A stretch of 64,000 bases of DNA from Leisingera aquaemixtae (GCF_001458395.1 NZ_CYSR01000002.1:1-64000), one strand, 5' to 3'; numbered from the stretch's first letter, positions 26,549 through 35,909 are shown. Program-made: numbers and translations. Notes: generated from the letters alone by a model not told the origin.

Positions 26549-27970
26549 TCACGCCGCCGAGCCGCCAACGGTCAGCCCGCCCATCAGCACCGAGGGCTGG
26601 CCCACGCCGACCGGAACCCATTGGCCCGCCTTGCCGCAATTGCCCATGCCGGGGTCCAGCGCCATGTCGTTGCCAAGGCCTCGAATCTGCTTCAGCGCGG
26701 TGGCGCCGTCGCCGATCAGCGTGGCACCCTTAACCGGTGCGCCGACCTTGCCGTCCTTCACGCAGTAGGCCTCGGTGCAGGAAAACACGAACTTGCCGTT
26801 GGTGATGTCCACCTGGCCGCCGCCAAAGCCCACCGCCCAGATGCCGTCCTTGATGCATGCCACCAGATCGCCCGGGTCGGCGCCGCCGCCCAGCATGTAG
26901 GTGTTGGTCATCCGCGGCATCGGCGCATGGGCATAGCTTTGGCGCCGCCCGTTGCCGGTGGGGGAAACCCCCATCAGCCGCGCGTTCTGGCGGTCCTGCA
27001 TGAAGCCGACCAGAATACCGTCCTCGATCAGCGTGGTCTTCTGGCTGGGCGTGCCCTCGTCATCCACAGTGATCGAGCCGCGCCGGTCCGGGATGGTGCC
27101 GTCGTCCAGCACCGTCACCCCCCGGGCGGCGATCTGCTGGCCCATGAGCCCCGCAAAGGCCGACGATCCCTTGCGGTTGAAGTCGCCCTCCAGCCCGTGG
27201 CCGATCGCCTCGTGCAGCAGGATGCCGGGCCAGCCGGGGCCTAGCACCACGTCCATTTCGCCCGCCGGGGCAGGGACCGCGTCCAGATTGACCAGCGCAA
27301 TCCGCAGCGCTTCCTGCACCTGGGCCTGCCAGTGCTTCGGGTCGACCAGCCCGTCCAAGCCCAGCCGCCCGCCGCCGCCGGCAGAGCCGCTTTCGCGGCG
27401 GCCGTCTTTTTCCACGATCACCGAAACGTTCAGCCGTGCCATCGGGCGGGTGTCGCGCACCCGCACCCCGTCGGCGCGCAGAATCTCCACCTCCTGCAGC
27501 GAGGCGGCCAGTGACGCGGAGACCTGGACCACGCGTTGATCCAGATCACGTGCATAAGAATCAATTTCGCGCAGCGTCTCCACCTTCACCGGGAACGGCA
27601 TGGCGCTGATCGGGTCGGCATCGGTATAGAGCTTCTTGTTGGTGGCCTGCGGCGGGTCCGAGTAAGTGCCGCCGCCCGCTCCGACAGCCAGCCTGGCCGT
27701 CTCTGCCGCCCGTTTCAGCGATGCGATGGAGACATCGGTGGAATGCGCGTAACCGGCCACATCGCCGTTCACGGCCCGCAAACCAAAGCCTTCGGAGGCA
27801 TCGTAGCTGGCGCTGCGCAGCCGCCCGTCGTCAAACGACAGCGCTTCCGACTTGCGGCGCTCGGCAAAGATCTCACCATCCTCCGCACCATTCAGCGCAT
27901 CGCGCAGGGTCGCCAGCGCCTCATCCTGCGGAAGCGCGGTTTCAAAGGGGCGGAAGGCTGGGTTTTCCAT
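26549..27970 (-). CDS. tldD: Metalloprotease TldD
   Basis: A 473-residue PmbA/TldD-family protease, the zinc-containing partner of a heterodimer that trims peptides such as microcin or modified precursor peptides. The zinc site HEAIGH is in ILLHEAIGHGLEGDFNRKGSS (about residue 250). The family segment QMDRQNARLMG-like (MQDRQNARLMGVSPTGNGRRQSY, read in parts) and the RMTNTYMLGG stretch are also present. PmbA/TldE is not encoded here. It is transcribed divergently from ctaC, with an FNR-type site 21 bp upstream. Confidence 0.95.
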   Translation of the reverse strand: MENPAFRPFETALPQDEALATLRDALNGAEDGEIFAERRKSEALSFDDGRLRSASYDASEGFGLRAVNGDVAGYAHSTDVSIASLKRAAETARLAVGAGGGTYSDPPQATNKKLYTDADPISAMPFPVKVETLREIDSYARDLDQRVVQVSASLAASLQEVEILRADGVRVRDTRPMARLNVSVIVEKDGRRESGSAGGGGRLGLDGLVDPKHWQAQVQEALRIALVNLDAVPAPAGEMDVVLGPGWPGILLHEAIGHGLEGDFNRKGSSAFAGLMGQQIAARGVTVLDDGTIPDRRGSITVDDEGTPSQKTTLIEDGILVGFMQDRQNARLMGVSPTGNGRRQSYAHAPMPRMTNTYMLGGGADPGDLVACIKDGIWAVGFGGGQVDITNGKFVFSCTEAYCVKDGKVGAPVKGATLIGDGATALKQIRGLGNDMALDPGMGNCGKAGQWVPVGVGQPSVLMGGLTVGGSAA

Positions 27971-27990
27971 GGCACGGTCCTCAGATTTTT

Positions 27991-28004
27991 TTGATCTAAA
28001 TCAA
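27991..28004. promoter_or_regulatory. FNR/FnrL-type box between tldD and ctaC
   Basis: TTGATCTAAATCAA is a perfect match to TTGAT-N4-ATCAA. It lies 21 bp upstream of the tldD ATG and 160 bp upstream of the ctaC ATG. In Rhodobacteraceae FnrL controls respiratory genes in response to oxygen, so it could regulate either gene. Confidence 0.6.
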
Positions 28005-28098
28005 GAAAGCGACGGTTTGACGCTTGGCTGCCTCTTTATCTGTACGCCCGAATATGATTTTAAGCGGCGTCAAAGACAACGGGGCTGGTGCGTTTTGT

Positions 28099-28113
28099 GG
28101 AATCATTGATTCC
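28099..28113. promoter_or_regulatory. 15-base palindrome upstream of ctaC
   Basis: GGAATCATTGATTCC is a perfect inverted repeat (7-bp arms, single central T) ending 50 bp before the ctaC start. It does not match the FNR box and may be an operator for an unidentified regulator. Confidence 0.5.
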
Positions 28114-28163
28114 CCCCATTCGTGCTGCCGCAGAAAAATGCGATCAACCGATCAGGACAGAAC

Positions 28164-29009
28164 ATGAAAAACGCTTTGATGCTTTCGGGCCTTTTTGCCG
28201 GCCTTTCAAGCCTTCCAGCAATGGCGCAAGAAGGTCTGGAAACCATTGGTAAGCCGGTTGACGGCGGGCTGAACTTCCAGCCGGCGGCGACCTCGCTGGC
28301 CGAAGGCCTGCAGCGCCTGGACTATATGATCCTGGTGATCATCACCGTGATCTGCGTATTCGTCGCGGGCCTGCTGCTGTGGGCGATCCTGCGGTTCAAC
28401 AAGCGCGCCAACCCGACCCCGGCCAAGTTCAGCCACTACACCCCGATCGAAATCGCCTGGACCGTGATCCCGATCCTGGTCCTGGTGTTCATCGGCTCCT
28501 TCTCGCTGCCGCAGCTGTTTGCCCAGCAGGAGATCCCCGAGGGCGACATCAACATCAAGGTGACCGGCTACCAGTGGTACTGGGGCTATGAGTACACCGA
28601 CCACGAGTTCGGGTTCGAAAGCTTCCTGCTGCCCAAGGACCAGCTGGCTGCAAACGGCTATGCCGAGGACGAGTACCTGCTGGCCACCGATACCGCCGTG
28701 GTGGTACCGTCGGGCAAGACCATCGTGATGAACGTGACCGCCGCCGACGTGATCCATTCCTGGACCATCCCGGCCTTCGGTGTGAAGCAGGACGGCGTTC
28801 CGGGCCGCCTGGCACAGCTGTGGTTCAAGGTCGACGAGGGCAAGGAAGGCATCTACTTCGGCCAGTGCTCTGAGCTGTGCGGCAAGGACCACGCCTATAT
28901 GCCGATCACCGTCAAGGTCGTGACCCAGGAAGAGTATGACGCCTGGCTGGAAGGCGCCAAGGAAGAGTACGCGGGGCTGCCGCAGGCCTACCAGGTCGCC
29001 TCCAACTGA
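28164..29009 (+). CDS. ctaC: Cytochrome c oxidase subunit II
   Basis: A 281-residue CuA subunit of the aa3-type oxidase. The start ATG at 28164 follows AGGACAG. A cleaved signal peptide (to about AMAQ) is followed by two membrane helices (ILVIITVICVFVAGLLLWAIL and WTVIPILVLVFIGSF). The periplasmic cupredoxin domain has YQWYWGYEY and the CuA ligands in IHSWTIPAFGVK and FGQCSELCGKDHAYMP. It passes electrons from cytochrome c to heme a. It is the first gene of the cta cluster; subunit I is elsewhere. Confidence 0.97.
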   Translation: MKNALMLSGLFAGLSSLPAMAQEGLETIGKPVDGGLNFQPAATSLAEGLQRLDYMILVIITVICVFVAGLLLWAILRFNKRANPTPAKFSHYTPIEIAWTVIPILVLVFIGSFSLPQLFAQQEIPEGDINIKVTGYQWYWGYEYTDHEFGFESFLLPKDQLAANGYAEDEYLLATDTAVVVPSGKTIVMNVTAADVIHSWTIPAFGVKQDGVPGRLAQLWFKVDEGKEGIYFGQCSELCGKDHAYMPITVKVVTQEEYDAWLEGAKEEYAGLPQAYQVASN

Positions 29010-29109
29010 TAGCTGGCTGCTGCGGGGTGCCTGAGCGGGCGTCCTGCAGGTCAGACCCAAGATCAGGGTGCGCAGCGATGCGCACCCGTTGCCGCCAAAA
29101 GGACCCAAG

Positions 29110-30051
29110 ATGAGCGACGCAAGCATCAACGCAAGCCGGGCATATGAGGACGAGGCCAGCTTTGGCGACTACTTCGCCCTGCTGAAACCCCGTGTCATGT
29201 CGCTGGTGGTCTTCACTGCTCTGGTGGGTCTGCTGGCCGCGCCTGTGGCTGTGCATCCCGTTGTCGGCTTCTGCGCCATCCTGTTCATCGCCATCGGCGG
29301 CGGCGCGTCGGGCGCGCTGAACATGTGGTGGGACGCGGATATCGACAAGGTAATGAAGCGCACCAAGGGCCGCCCGATTCCGGCCGGCAAGGTTGAGCCG
29401 GGCGAGGCGCTGGCGCTGGGCCTGGCGCTGTCGGGCCTGTCGGTGATCATGCTGGCGCTGGCCGCCAATGTCTTTGCTGGCGCATTCCTGGCCTTCACCA
29501 TCTTTTTCTACGTGGTGGTCTACACCATGTGGCTCAAGCGCGCGACGCCGCAGAACATCGTGATCGGCGGTGCCGCCGGGGCCTTCCCGCCGGTCATTGG
29601 CTGGATTGCCGCCACCGGCACCATGTCGGTTGAGCCCTGGCTGATGTTCCTGCTGACCTTCATGTGGACGCCGCCGCATTTCTGGGCGCTGGCGCTGTTC
29701 ATGCGCTCCGACTACGACGACGCAGGCGTGCCGATGCTGACCGTGACCCACGGCCGCCGCGCCACCCGCGTGCACATTCTGGTTTACACCATGCTGCTGG
29801 CGGTTCTGGCGGTAGGCACTGCCTTCTCCGGCATTGGCGGTCCGCTGTATCTGGCCGCGGCGCTGGTGATGAACGCTCTGTTCCTGCACGGTGCCTGGAA
29901 GATCACCCGCCGCGACGAGAACGATTCCGAAGCCGACAATTTCAAGGTGGAGCGCAGCTTCTTCAAACTGTCGCTGCTCTACCTGTTCCTGCACTTCGGC
30001 GCGATCCTGGCCGAAGCGCTGCTGAAGCCCTATGGGCTGGGAGGCTGGTAA
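29110..30051 (+). CDS. ctaB: Protoheme IX farnesyltransferase
   Basis: A 313-residue membrane prenyltransferase that makes heme O from heme B for the aa3 oxidase. It belongs to the UbiA superfamily. The first Asp-rich motif is in MWWDADIDKVMKRTKGRPI; the second region is in FMRSDYDDAGVPML with the HGRRATR stretch. About nine membrane helices are predicted. The ATG at 29110 has AAAGGA at good spacing. It is followed within 2 bp by the next small gene. Confidence 0.96.
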   Translation: MSDASINASRAYEDEASFGDYFALLKPRVMSLVVFTALVGLLAAPVAVHPVVGFCAILFIAIGGGASGALNMWWDADIDKVMKRTKGRPIPAGKVEPGEALALGLALSGLSVIMLALAANVFAGAFLAFTIFFYVVVYTMWLKRATPQNIVIGGAAGAFPPVIGWIAATGTMSVEPWLMFLLTFMWTPPHFWALALFMRSDYDDAGVPMLTVTHGRRATRVHILVYTMLLAVLAVGTAFSGIGGPLYLAAALVMNALFLHGAWKITRRDENDSEADNFKVERSFFKLSLLYLFLHFGAILAEALLKPYGLGGW

Positions 30052-30052
30052 C

Positions 30053-30217
30053 ATGGCACTGCACAAGGAACATGAGCTGCACAAGCGCCGGTCCGGCCGC
30101 AACATGGGTGTCGGCATCCTGCTTGCCGCCTTCGTGGTGCTGATACTGGCCCTGACCATGGTCAAGGTCACCTCCAACGGCTTCTCTTTCCCTGACACTC
30201 AGGCGGAGCAGAACTGA
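30053..30217 (+). CDS. Small single-span membrane protein of the cta cluster
   Basis: A 54-residue protein starting one base after the ctaB stop. It has a basic N-terminus (KEHELHKRRSGRN), one membrane helix (GVGILLAAFVVLILALTMVKV) and a short polar tail. Similar small ORFs sit between ctaB and ctaG in alphaproteobacteria (often called CoxF-like), presumably assembly or small-subunit proteins. Its stop overlaps the ctaG start by one base (TGATG). Confidence 0.8.
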   Translation: MALHKEHELHKRRSGRNMGVGILLAAFVVLILALTMVKVTSNGFSFPDTQAEQN

Positions 30218-30804
30218 TGGCGCTGAAGGGTCCCCGGAAAACCGTTCTCCAGCTGGTCGGCGTTGTCGTCCTGATGGGCGGCCTGTCCTGGGCCTCGGTG
30301 CCGTTTTACGACTGGTTCTGCCGGGTCACCGGCTTTGGCGGCGTCACCGGCGTGGCCAGCACCGGCTCTGACACCATTCTGGACCAGACCATCAAGGTGC
30401 GCTTCGACGGCTCCAAAGAGCGCGGCATGCCGTGGGAGTTCAAGCCGCTCCAGCGCGAGATGGAAGTCCGCCTGGGCGAAACCGGCCTGGCGTTCTATGA
30501 GGCTTACAATCCGACCGACCGCCCGGTGGCGGGCCAGGCGTCCTACAATGTGGCGCCGTATCAGGCCGGCGGGTTCTTTTCGAAAATCGACTGCTTCTGC
30601 TTTACCGAGCAGGTGCTTCAGCCGGGGGAGCGGGTGCAGATGCCCGTAACCTTCTATGTGGATCCCGAAATCATCGACGACCGGGATGCAAAATACGTGC
30701 ATACGATCACGCTGTCGTACACGTTTCATGAAATCGATCTGCCCGAGGGCTATGCCGCTCTCGACACCGGGGGTAACACCGGGGCAGGCGCAACCACGAA
30801 CTAG
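30217..30804 (+). CDS. ctaG: Cytochrome c oxidase assembly protein CtaG (Cox11)
   Basis: A 195-residue copper chaperone that delivers CuB to subunit I. It has one N-terminal membrane helix (LQLVGVVVLMGGLSWASV) with the periplasmic Cys in PFYDWFCRVTGFGG. The immunoglobulin-like domain carries the CFCF copper-binding motif in FFSKIDCFCFTEQVL. It is translationally coupled to the preceding small gene. The cluster order ctaC-ctaB-small-ctaG-ctaE is the usual one. Confidence 0.96.
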   Translation: MALKGPRKTVLQLVGVVVLMGGLSWASVPFYDWFCRVTGFGGVTGVASTGSDTILDQTIKVRFDGSKERGMPWEFKPLQREMEVRLGETGLAFYEAYNPTDRPVAGQASYNVAPYQAGGFFSKIDCFCFTEQVLQPGERVQMPVTFYVDPEIIDDRDAKYVHTITLSYTFHEIDLPEGYAALDTGGNTGAGATTN

Positions 30805-30827
30805 GCCGCTAGGTGAGGGACACTTAA

Positions 30828-31637
30828 ATGGCGCACGCTAAAAATCACGATTATCATATTCTGCCGCCGTCGATCTGGCCGCTGGCCGCCTCTGTGGGCA
30901 CTTTCGTCATGCTGGTTGGCGCGGTGTTCTGGATGAAGGGCATCACCGCCTGGGCTTTCTGGATCGGCTTTGTCGCGGTTCTGTACTCCGCTTTTGCCTG
31001 GTGGTCCGAAGTTGTGGCCGAAAGCCGCCAGGGCGATCACACCCCGGTTGTGCGCATCGGCCTGCGCTACGGTTTCATCCTGTTTGTGATGTCCGAGGTG
31101 ATGTTCTTCTTCGCCTGGTTCTGGTCGTTCTTCAAACACGCCATGTACCCGATGGAGACCTATGTCGGCACCGAATACGTGGCGCCGGAAATCTATGCCG
31201 TTGATCCGTTCCACCTGCCGCTGATCAACACCCTGATCCTGCTGCTGTCAGGCTGTGCGGTGACCTGGGCGCACCACGCGCTGGTGCACAACAACGACCG
31301 CAAGGCGCTGATCCAGGGCCTGGCCATCGGTATCGCCTTCGGCGTCGCCTTCACCTTCCTGCAGGGCTATGAATACGCCCACCTGCTGCACGAAGGCTGG
31401 AAGTTCGGCGAGGACGAGTTCTACTCGAACTTCTTCATGGCCACCGGTTTCCACGGCTTCCACGTGGTCATCGGCACCATCTTCCTTACCGTCTGCCTGA
31501 TCCGCGCGATCAAGGGCGACTTCACTCCGGAACAGCACGTCGGCTTCGAGGCCGCAGCCTGGTACTGGCACTTCGTGGACGTTGTCTGGCTATTCCTGTT
31601 CTTCGCTGTCTACATCTGGGGCACTTCCGGCCTGTAA
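30828..31637 (+). CDS. ctaE: Cytochrome c oxidase subunit III
   Basis: A 269-residue seven-helix subunit of the aa3 oxidase. Characteristic segments are [21 protein letters not shown], the conserved Glu in [19 protein letters not shown], and the C-terminal [16 protein letters not shown] with its His. It stabilises subunit I and proton uptake. An SD (GTGAGGGAC) precedes the ATG. A terminator follows 75 bp after the stop. Confidence 0.97.
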   Translation: MAHAKNHDYHILPPSIWPLAASVGTFVMLVGAVFWMKGITAWAFWIGFVAVLYSAFAWWSEVVAESRQGDHTPVVRIGLRYGFILFVMSEVMFFFAWFWSFFKHAMYPMETYVGTEYVAPEIYAVDPFHLPLINTLILLLSGCAVTWAHHALVHNNDRKALIQGLAIGIAFGVAFTFLQGYEYAHLLHEGWKFGEDEFYSNFFMATGFHGFHVVIGTIFLTVCLIRAIKGDFTPEQHVGFEAAAWYWHFVDVVWLFLFFAVYIWGTSGL

Positions 31638-31712
31638 GGGGCGGCCTGTAACGGGCGGTTTGTACCGGTTACATGTTTGCGGTTGATTATCCGCACTCAT
31701 GAAGTCACACAC

Positions 31713-31749
31713 AGGGCGCGCAGGGGAGACCTTGCGCGCCCTTGTTTTT
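31713..31749 (+). terminator. Terminator after ctaE
   Basis: A 10-bp stem (AGGGCGCGCA with TGCGCGCCCT) with a 10-nt loop is followed by TGTTTTT. It lies between ctaE and surf1 and likely reduces transcription into surf1. Confidence 0.8.
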
Positions 31750-31766
31750 GAAGCGGAGCGGCACAG

Positions 31767-32435
31767 ATGCGGCGTGTCATCTTCCTGTTGATCATCAGCG
31801 GCGCGGGCCTGGCCGTGCTGATCGGGCTGGGCACCTGGCAGCTGCAGCGCAAGGCCTGGAAGGATGGCATTCTGGCCACCATCGAGGCGCGGATCGATGG
31901 TGCGCCTGCCGCCGGTCTGCCCGCGCAGCTGGACCCCGAAACCGACAAGTACCGCCCCGTGCGCCTGCAAGGCGAGATCGGCGCGCAGGAACTGCACGTC
32001 CTCACTTCGATCAAGGATGTCGGCCCCGGCTACCGGGTGATTTCACCGTTTACTCTGGAGGATGGCCGCCGGGTGCTGATCGACCGCGGCTTTATCCCGG
32101 TCAACGAAAAGCAGGCCGCGCGTCTGGCCGGCCCCGCCGCCATTGAGGGCAACATCCATTGGCCTCAGGAGGTTGATAGCTACACGCCTGAACCGGATCT
32201 CTCCGGCAACATCTGGTATGCCCGCGACGCGGAACAGATGGCGGCGCAGCTTGGCGCTGAGCCTGTAATGATTGTCCTGCGCGCAAAACCCGAAGGAGAG
32301 ACGGGGCTGCGCCCCATGCCGGTCACCACCTCCGGCATCCCCAATGACCACTTGCAATATGCGATCACCTGGTTTTCGCTGGCCTTTATCTGGGCGGCGA
32401 TGACCCTCTACTTCCTGCGGCGCAGCCGCCCTTGA
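31767..32435 (+). CDS. surf1: SURF1-family cytochrome oxidase assembly protein
   Basis: A 222-residue inner-membrane protein with one helix at each end (VIFLLIISGAGLAVLIGLGTW and HLQYAITWFSLAFIWAAMTLYF, read in parts). The signature LGTWQLQRKAWK follows the first helix. VLIDRGFIPV and the C-terminal N(D)HLQYA(I)TWF motif are also present. SURF1 inserts heme a into subunit I. It lies behind a terminator but in the usual place downstream of ctaE. Confidence 0.95.
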   Translation: MRRVIFLLIISGAGLAVLIGLGTWQLQRKAWKDGILATIEARIDGAPAAGLPAQLDPETDKYRPVRLQGEIGAQELHVLTSIKDVGPGYRVISPFTLEDGRRVLIDRGFIPVNEKQAARLAGPAAIEGNIHWPQEVDSYTPEPDLSGNIWYARDAEQMAAQLGAEPVMIVLRAKPEGETGLRPMPVTTSGIPNDHLQYAITWFSLAFIWAAMTLYFLRRSRP

Positions 32436-32454
32436 ACCTGAAGAGCTGAAGGCG

Positions 32455-33843
32455 ATGAAATATATCTCGACCCGGGGCCAAGCGCCCGAGCTGACCTTTG
32501 AAGACGCGATGCTGACCGGCCTGGCCCGCGACGGCGGCCTCTATGTGCCCGCGGATATCCCGCAGATGTCCCATCACGACATCGCGGCGCTGGCGGGCCT
32601 GTCTTACGAGGAAACCGCCTTTCGCGTCATGCGCCCCTTCCTCGGCGATTGCTTCACGGATGAGGAGTTCCGCGCCATCATCGCCCGCGCCTACGAGGGC
32701 TTTGGCCACGCCGCCCGCGCGCCGCTGAAGCAGCTGGCCCCGAACCATTTCCTGCTGGAGCTGTTCCACGGTCCCACGCTGGCGTTCAAGGATTTCGCCA
32801 TGCAGCTGATCGGCCAGCTGTTCCAGACTGCCCTGGAGCGTCGCGGCGACCGGGTGACCATCGCCGGCGCCACCTCCGGCGACACCGGCTCAGCAGCAAT
32901 GGAAGCGTTCCGCGGCCTCAGCAACGTGGACGTCTTCATCCTTTACCCGCATGGCCGCGTGTCCGAGGTGCAGCGCCGCCAGATGACCACGCCGCAGGAC
33001 AAGAACGTGCACGCGCTGGCCGTCGATGGCGACTTCGACGACTGCCAGGCCCGCGTCAAGGACATGTTCAACGACTTCGATTTCCGCGACGGGGTAAAAC
33101 TGGCCGGCGTAAACTCGATCAACATCGCCCGGGTGCTGGCGCAGGTGGTCTATTATTTCTCCTCGGCCGTGAGCCTCGGCGCGCCGCAGCGCAAGGTGAG
33201 CTTTACCGTGCCGACCGGCAATTTCGGCGACATTTTTGCAGGCTTCATCGCCAAGCAGATGGGCCTGCCGATCGACCAGCTGGTGGTTGCCACCAATCAG
33301 AACGACATCCTGCACCGCTGCCTGTCGGGGCAGGGGTATTACAAGGGGGACACCCAGCCCTCGATCAGTCCTTCGATGGATATTCAGGTTTCGTCGAACT
33401 TTGAACGCGCCCTGTTCTACGCCTACGGCCAGGACAGCAAGGCGGTAGCCCTCTTGATGGACGAACTGAGGAACGGCGGCTTTGATGTCTCGCAAGGCGC
33501 GATGCAGGCGCTGGCCGAAAACTACACCTCCGGCCGCACCTCGGAGGAGGAGACGCTGGCGACCATCAAATCGGAACTGGCCTCCTCCGGCGAGCTGCTG
33601 TGCCCGCATGGCGCGGTTGCGGTGAAAGTCGCCAATGAGCACCGCAAGGCGGATGTGCCGATGATCACCCTGGCCACTGCGCATCCGGCGAAATTCCCGG
33701 CGGCTGTGGAAGAGGCCAGCGGCATTCATCCGCCTCTTCCCCCGCGCATGGCAGACCTGTATGACAGGCCGGAACGGGTGACCCGGATTGCCAACGATCT
33801 GGCTGCCCTTGAGGATCATATCAGAAAGAACATCGCGAATTGA
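32455..33843 (+). CDS. thrC: Threonine synthase
   Basis: A 462-residue PLP enzyme converting O-phosphohomoserine to threonine. The N-terminal MKYISTRGQAPELTFEDAMLTGLARDGGLYVP (in parts) is typical of the fungal/proteobacterial type. The PLP lysine is in GPTLAFKDFAMQ. TIAGATSGDTGSAAMEAF binds phosphate, and VPTGNFGDIFAGF also matches the family. It starts 19 bp after surf1. The next gene overlaps its stop by four bases. Confidence 0.97.
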   Translation: MKYISTRGQAPELTFEDAMLTGLARDGGLYVPADIPQMSHHDIAALAGLSYEETAFRVMRPFLGDCFTDEEFRAIIARAYEGFGHAARAPLKQLAPNHFLLELFHGPTLAFKDFAMQLIGQLFQTALERRGDRVTIAGATSGDTGSAAMEAFRGLSNVDVFILYPHGRVSEVQRRQMTTPQDKNVHALAVDGDFDDCQARVKDMFNDFDFRDGVKLAGVNSINIARVLAQVVYYFSSAVSLGAPQRKVSFTVPTGNFGDIFAGFIAKQMGLPIDQLVVATNQNDILHRCLSGQGYYKGDTQPSISPSMDIQVSSNFERALFYAYGQDSKAVALLMDELRNGGFDVSQGAMQALAENYTSGRTSEEETLATIKSELASSGELLCPHGAVAVKVANEHRKADVPMITLATAHPAKFPAAVEEASGIHPPLPPRMADLYDRPERVTRIANDLAALEDHIRKNIAN

Positions 33844-35102
33844 CAGTTCAGCAGCACACACTCGCCAACGGGTTCCGCATCGTCTCCGAGCATATGCCGG
33901 GTCTGGAATCCGCGGCGGTCGGGATCTGGGTCACTGCCGGAGGCCGCCACGAGCGGCTTGAACAGAACGGCATCGCCCATTTCCTGGAGCACATGGCCTT
34001 CAAGGGCACCAAGCGGCGCTCGGCCCTGCAGATCGCCGAGGAGATCGAGGATGTCGGCGGCTATATCAACGCCTACACCTCGCGCGAGGTGACAGCGTAT
34101 TACGCCCGTGTGCTGAAGGATGACGTGCCGCTGGCGGTGGATGTGATCGGGGACATCCTGCTCAATCCGGTGTTCGACCAGCGCGAGATTGAGGTTGAGC
34201 GCGGGGTGATCCTTCAGGAGATCGGCCAGTCGCTGGATACGCCGGACGATGTGATCTTTGACTGGCTGCAGGAGGAAAGCTACCGCGGCCAGCCGCTGGG
34301 CCGCACCATCTTGGGCCCCGCAGAACGCGTGCGCAGCTTCTCCCGCGAGGATCTGCAGGGCTTTGTCGCCGAACATTACGGCCCCGGCCAGATGATCCTG
34401 GCAGCCGCCGGCGGTGTGGACCATGACGCGCTGGTCAAACTGGCGGAGCAGCTGTTCGGCCATATGTCGGCCAAGCCGGACTTCACCGCCGAAGGCGCCA
34501 CTTTCACCGGCGGCGAGGCGCGGCAGGTGAAGGATCTGGAGCAGGCGCATTTTGCGCTGGCCTTTGAGGGGCCGGGATACCGCGACCAGTCGATGTACAC
34601 CGCGCAGATCTATGCCAGCGCCCTGGGCGGCGGCATGTCCTCGCGGCTGTTCCAGGAGGTGCGTGAAAAGCGCGGCCTCTGCTACACCATTTTCTCGCAG
34701 GCGGGGTCTTATGCCGATACCGGCTCGATGACCGTCTACGCAGGCACCTCCGGCGAGCAGCTGGCGGAACTGGCGGGCATCACCATCGACGAGATGAAGC
34801 GCGCTGCGGACGATATGAGCGAGGCCGAGGTGGAACGCGCCCGCGCCCAGATGAAGGCGGGGATGCTGATGGGGCTGGAAAGCCCCTCGAACCGGGCGGA
34901 GCGGCTGGCGCGGCTGGTGCAGATCTGGGGCAAGGTGCCGTCGCTGGAGCGCACCGTGGATCGCATCAATGCGGTGACAACCAAGGATGTGCGCGAACTG
35001 GCAGAGACCATGGCGGTGACGGCGCCGGCGGCGCTGGCGCTTTATGGCCCGGTGGCGGACGCCCCGGCGCTTGAGAGGCTGCAGGAGAGGCGCGCTGCCT
35101 GA
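33840..35102 (+). CDS. M16-family zinc peptidase (processing-peptidase-like)
   Basis: A 420-residue insulinase-family peptidase. The inverted zinc motif HFLEH is at residues 47-51, with the downstream glutamate in VERGVILQEIGQS. The C-terminal domain has GGGMSSRLFQEVREKRGLCY. It resembles bacterial homologues of mitochondrial processing peptidase. The likely start is TTG at 33840, which overlaps the thrC stop as TTGA; the conserved N-terminal TLANGFRIVSE begins just after it. It overlaps the next gene by one base. Confidence 0.93.
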   Translation: MTVQQHTLANGFRIVSEHMPGLESAAVGIWVTAGGRHERLEQNGIAHFLEHMAFKGTKRRSALQIAEEIEDVGGYINAYTSREVTAYYARVLKDDVPLAVDVIGDILLNPVFDQREIEVERGVILQEIGQSLDTPDDVIFDWLQEESYRGQPLGRTILGPAERVRSFSREDLQGFVAEHYGPGQMILAAAGGVDHDALVKLAEQLFGHMSAKPDFTAEGATFTGGEARQVKDLEQAHFALAFEGPGYRDQSMYTAQIYASALGGGMSSRLFQEVREKRGLCYTIFSQAGSYADTGSMTVYAGTSGEQLAELAGITIDEMKRAADDMSEAEVERARAQMKAGMLMGLESPSNRAERLARLVQIWGKVPSLERTVDRINAVTTKDVRELAETMAVTAPAALALYGPVADAPALERLQERRAA

Positions 35103-35692
35103 TGCTGCTCAGCCGCCGCAAGGTCCGCATTGAAACCGAGCGCCTGACCCTCAGGCCGCCGGTGCATGCGGATTTTCACGGCTGGGCGGCGTTGAGGCTG
35201 CAAAGCCAGCCCTATCTGACACCTTGGGAGCCCAGCTGGGCGGCGGATCACCTCAGCCGCAAGAGCTTTACCAACCGGGTCTACTGGGCGCGCCGCTCGG
35301 TGGCCTCGGGCTCAGCCTTGCCGCTGTTCCTGATCCGCCGGTCGGACCAGGTTCTGGTCGGGGCGATCACGCTCGACAACATCCGCCGCGGCCCCGCCCA
35401 GGCCGGCACGCTGGGCTATTGGACCGGCCAGCCCTTTGCCCGCAAAGGTTTCATGCGCGAGGCGATCGGCGCGGTGGTGCATCACGCCTTTACCAAGCTC
35501 GACCTTAGCCGGATCGAGGCCGCCTGCCTGCCGGAAAACCAGGCCTCCCGCGGGCTGCTGGAGAAATCCGGCTTCAAGTATGAAGGCGTTGCCCAGTCCT
35601 ATCTGCAGATCAACGGCCGCTGGCGCACCCATGTGCTCTACGCCGCCCTGCGCCACGATCGGCGCGGCAAGACCCTGACTGGCCAAGCCTAG
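35102..35692 (+). CDS. GNAT-family N-acetyltransferase (RimJ-like)
   Basis: A 196-residue acetyltransferase. ETERLTLRPP at the N-terminus and GYWTGQPFARKGFMREAIGAVVHHAF (acetyl-CoA loop), then RIEAACLPENQASRGLLEKSGFKYEGVAQSYL, are typical of the RimJ/RimL group (each read in part). These enzymes acetylate protein N-termini or small amines. It is translationally coupled to the M16 peptidase gene by TGATG. The substrate is unknown. Confidence 0.9.
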   Translation: MLLSRRKVRIETERLTLRPPVHADFHGWAALRLQSQPYLTPWEPSWAADHLSRKSFTNRVYWARRSVASGSALPLFLIRRSDQVLVGAITLDNIRRGPAQAGTLGYWTGQPFARKGFMREAIGAVVHHAFTKLDLSRIEAACLPENQASRGLLEKSGFKYEGVAQSYLQINGRWRTHVLYAALRHDRRGKTLTGQA

Positions 35693-35719
35693 GCGCTCCG
35701 GCCCCGCAAAAGGCAAAGT

Positions 35720-35847
35720 CTCCCGCCCGCCGCCAGTGCATTGGCATGCACCGCGCCCGTTGGGCATGGCGCCGCACCTGCGGCGCGGCGCATTCCGGCC
35801 CAACCGCTAGGCGGAATTTTTCAATTCTGCCGGAGCGGGCGGGAGCG
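35720..35847 (-). repeat. Structured intergenic repeat, copy A
   Basis: On the minus strand it begins near CGCTCCCGCCCGC and ends near GGGCGGGAGA, the same inverted ends as copies B and C. The interior shares CCGCCTNGCGG, TTGGGCC and CCATGCCCAAC with them. It fills most of the gap between the GNAT and MBL genes. Confidence 0.65.
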
Positions 35848-35909
35848 CCCCAGCAGATTTTTTCGCGCCCGGGGCTGACAGCGGTGGTTTGCGCCCTAGA
35901 ACCTGCCCC

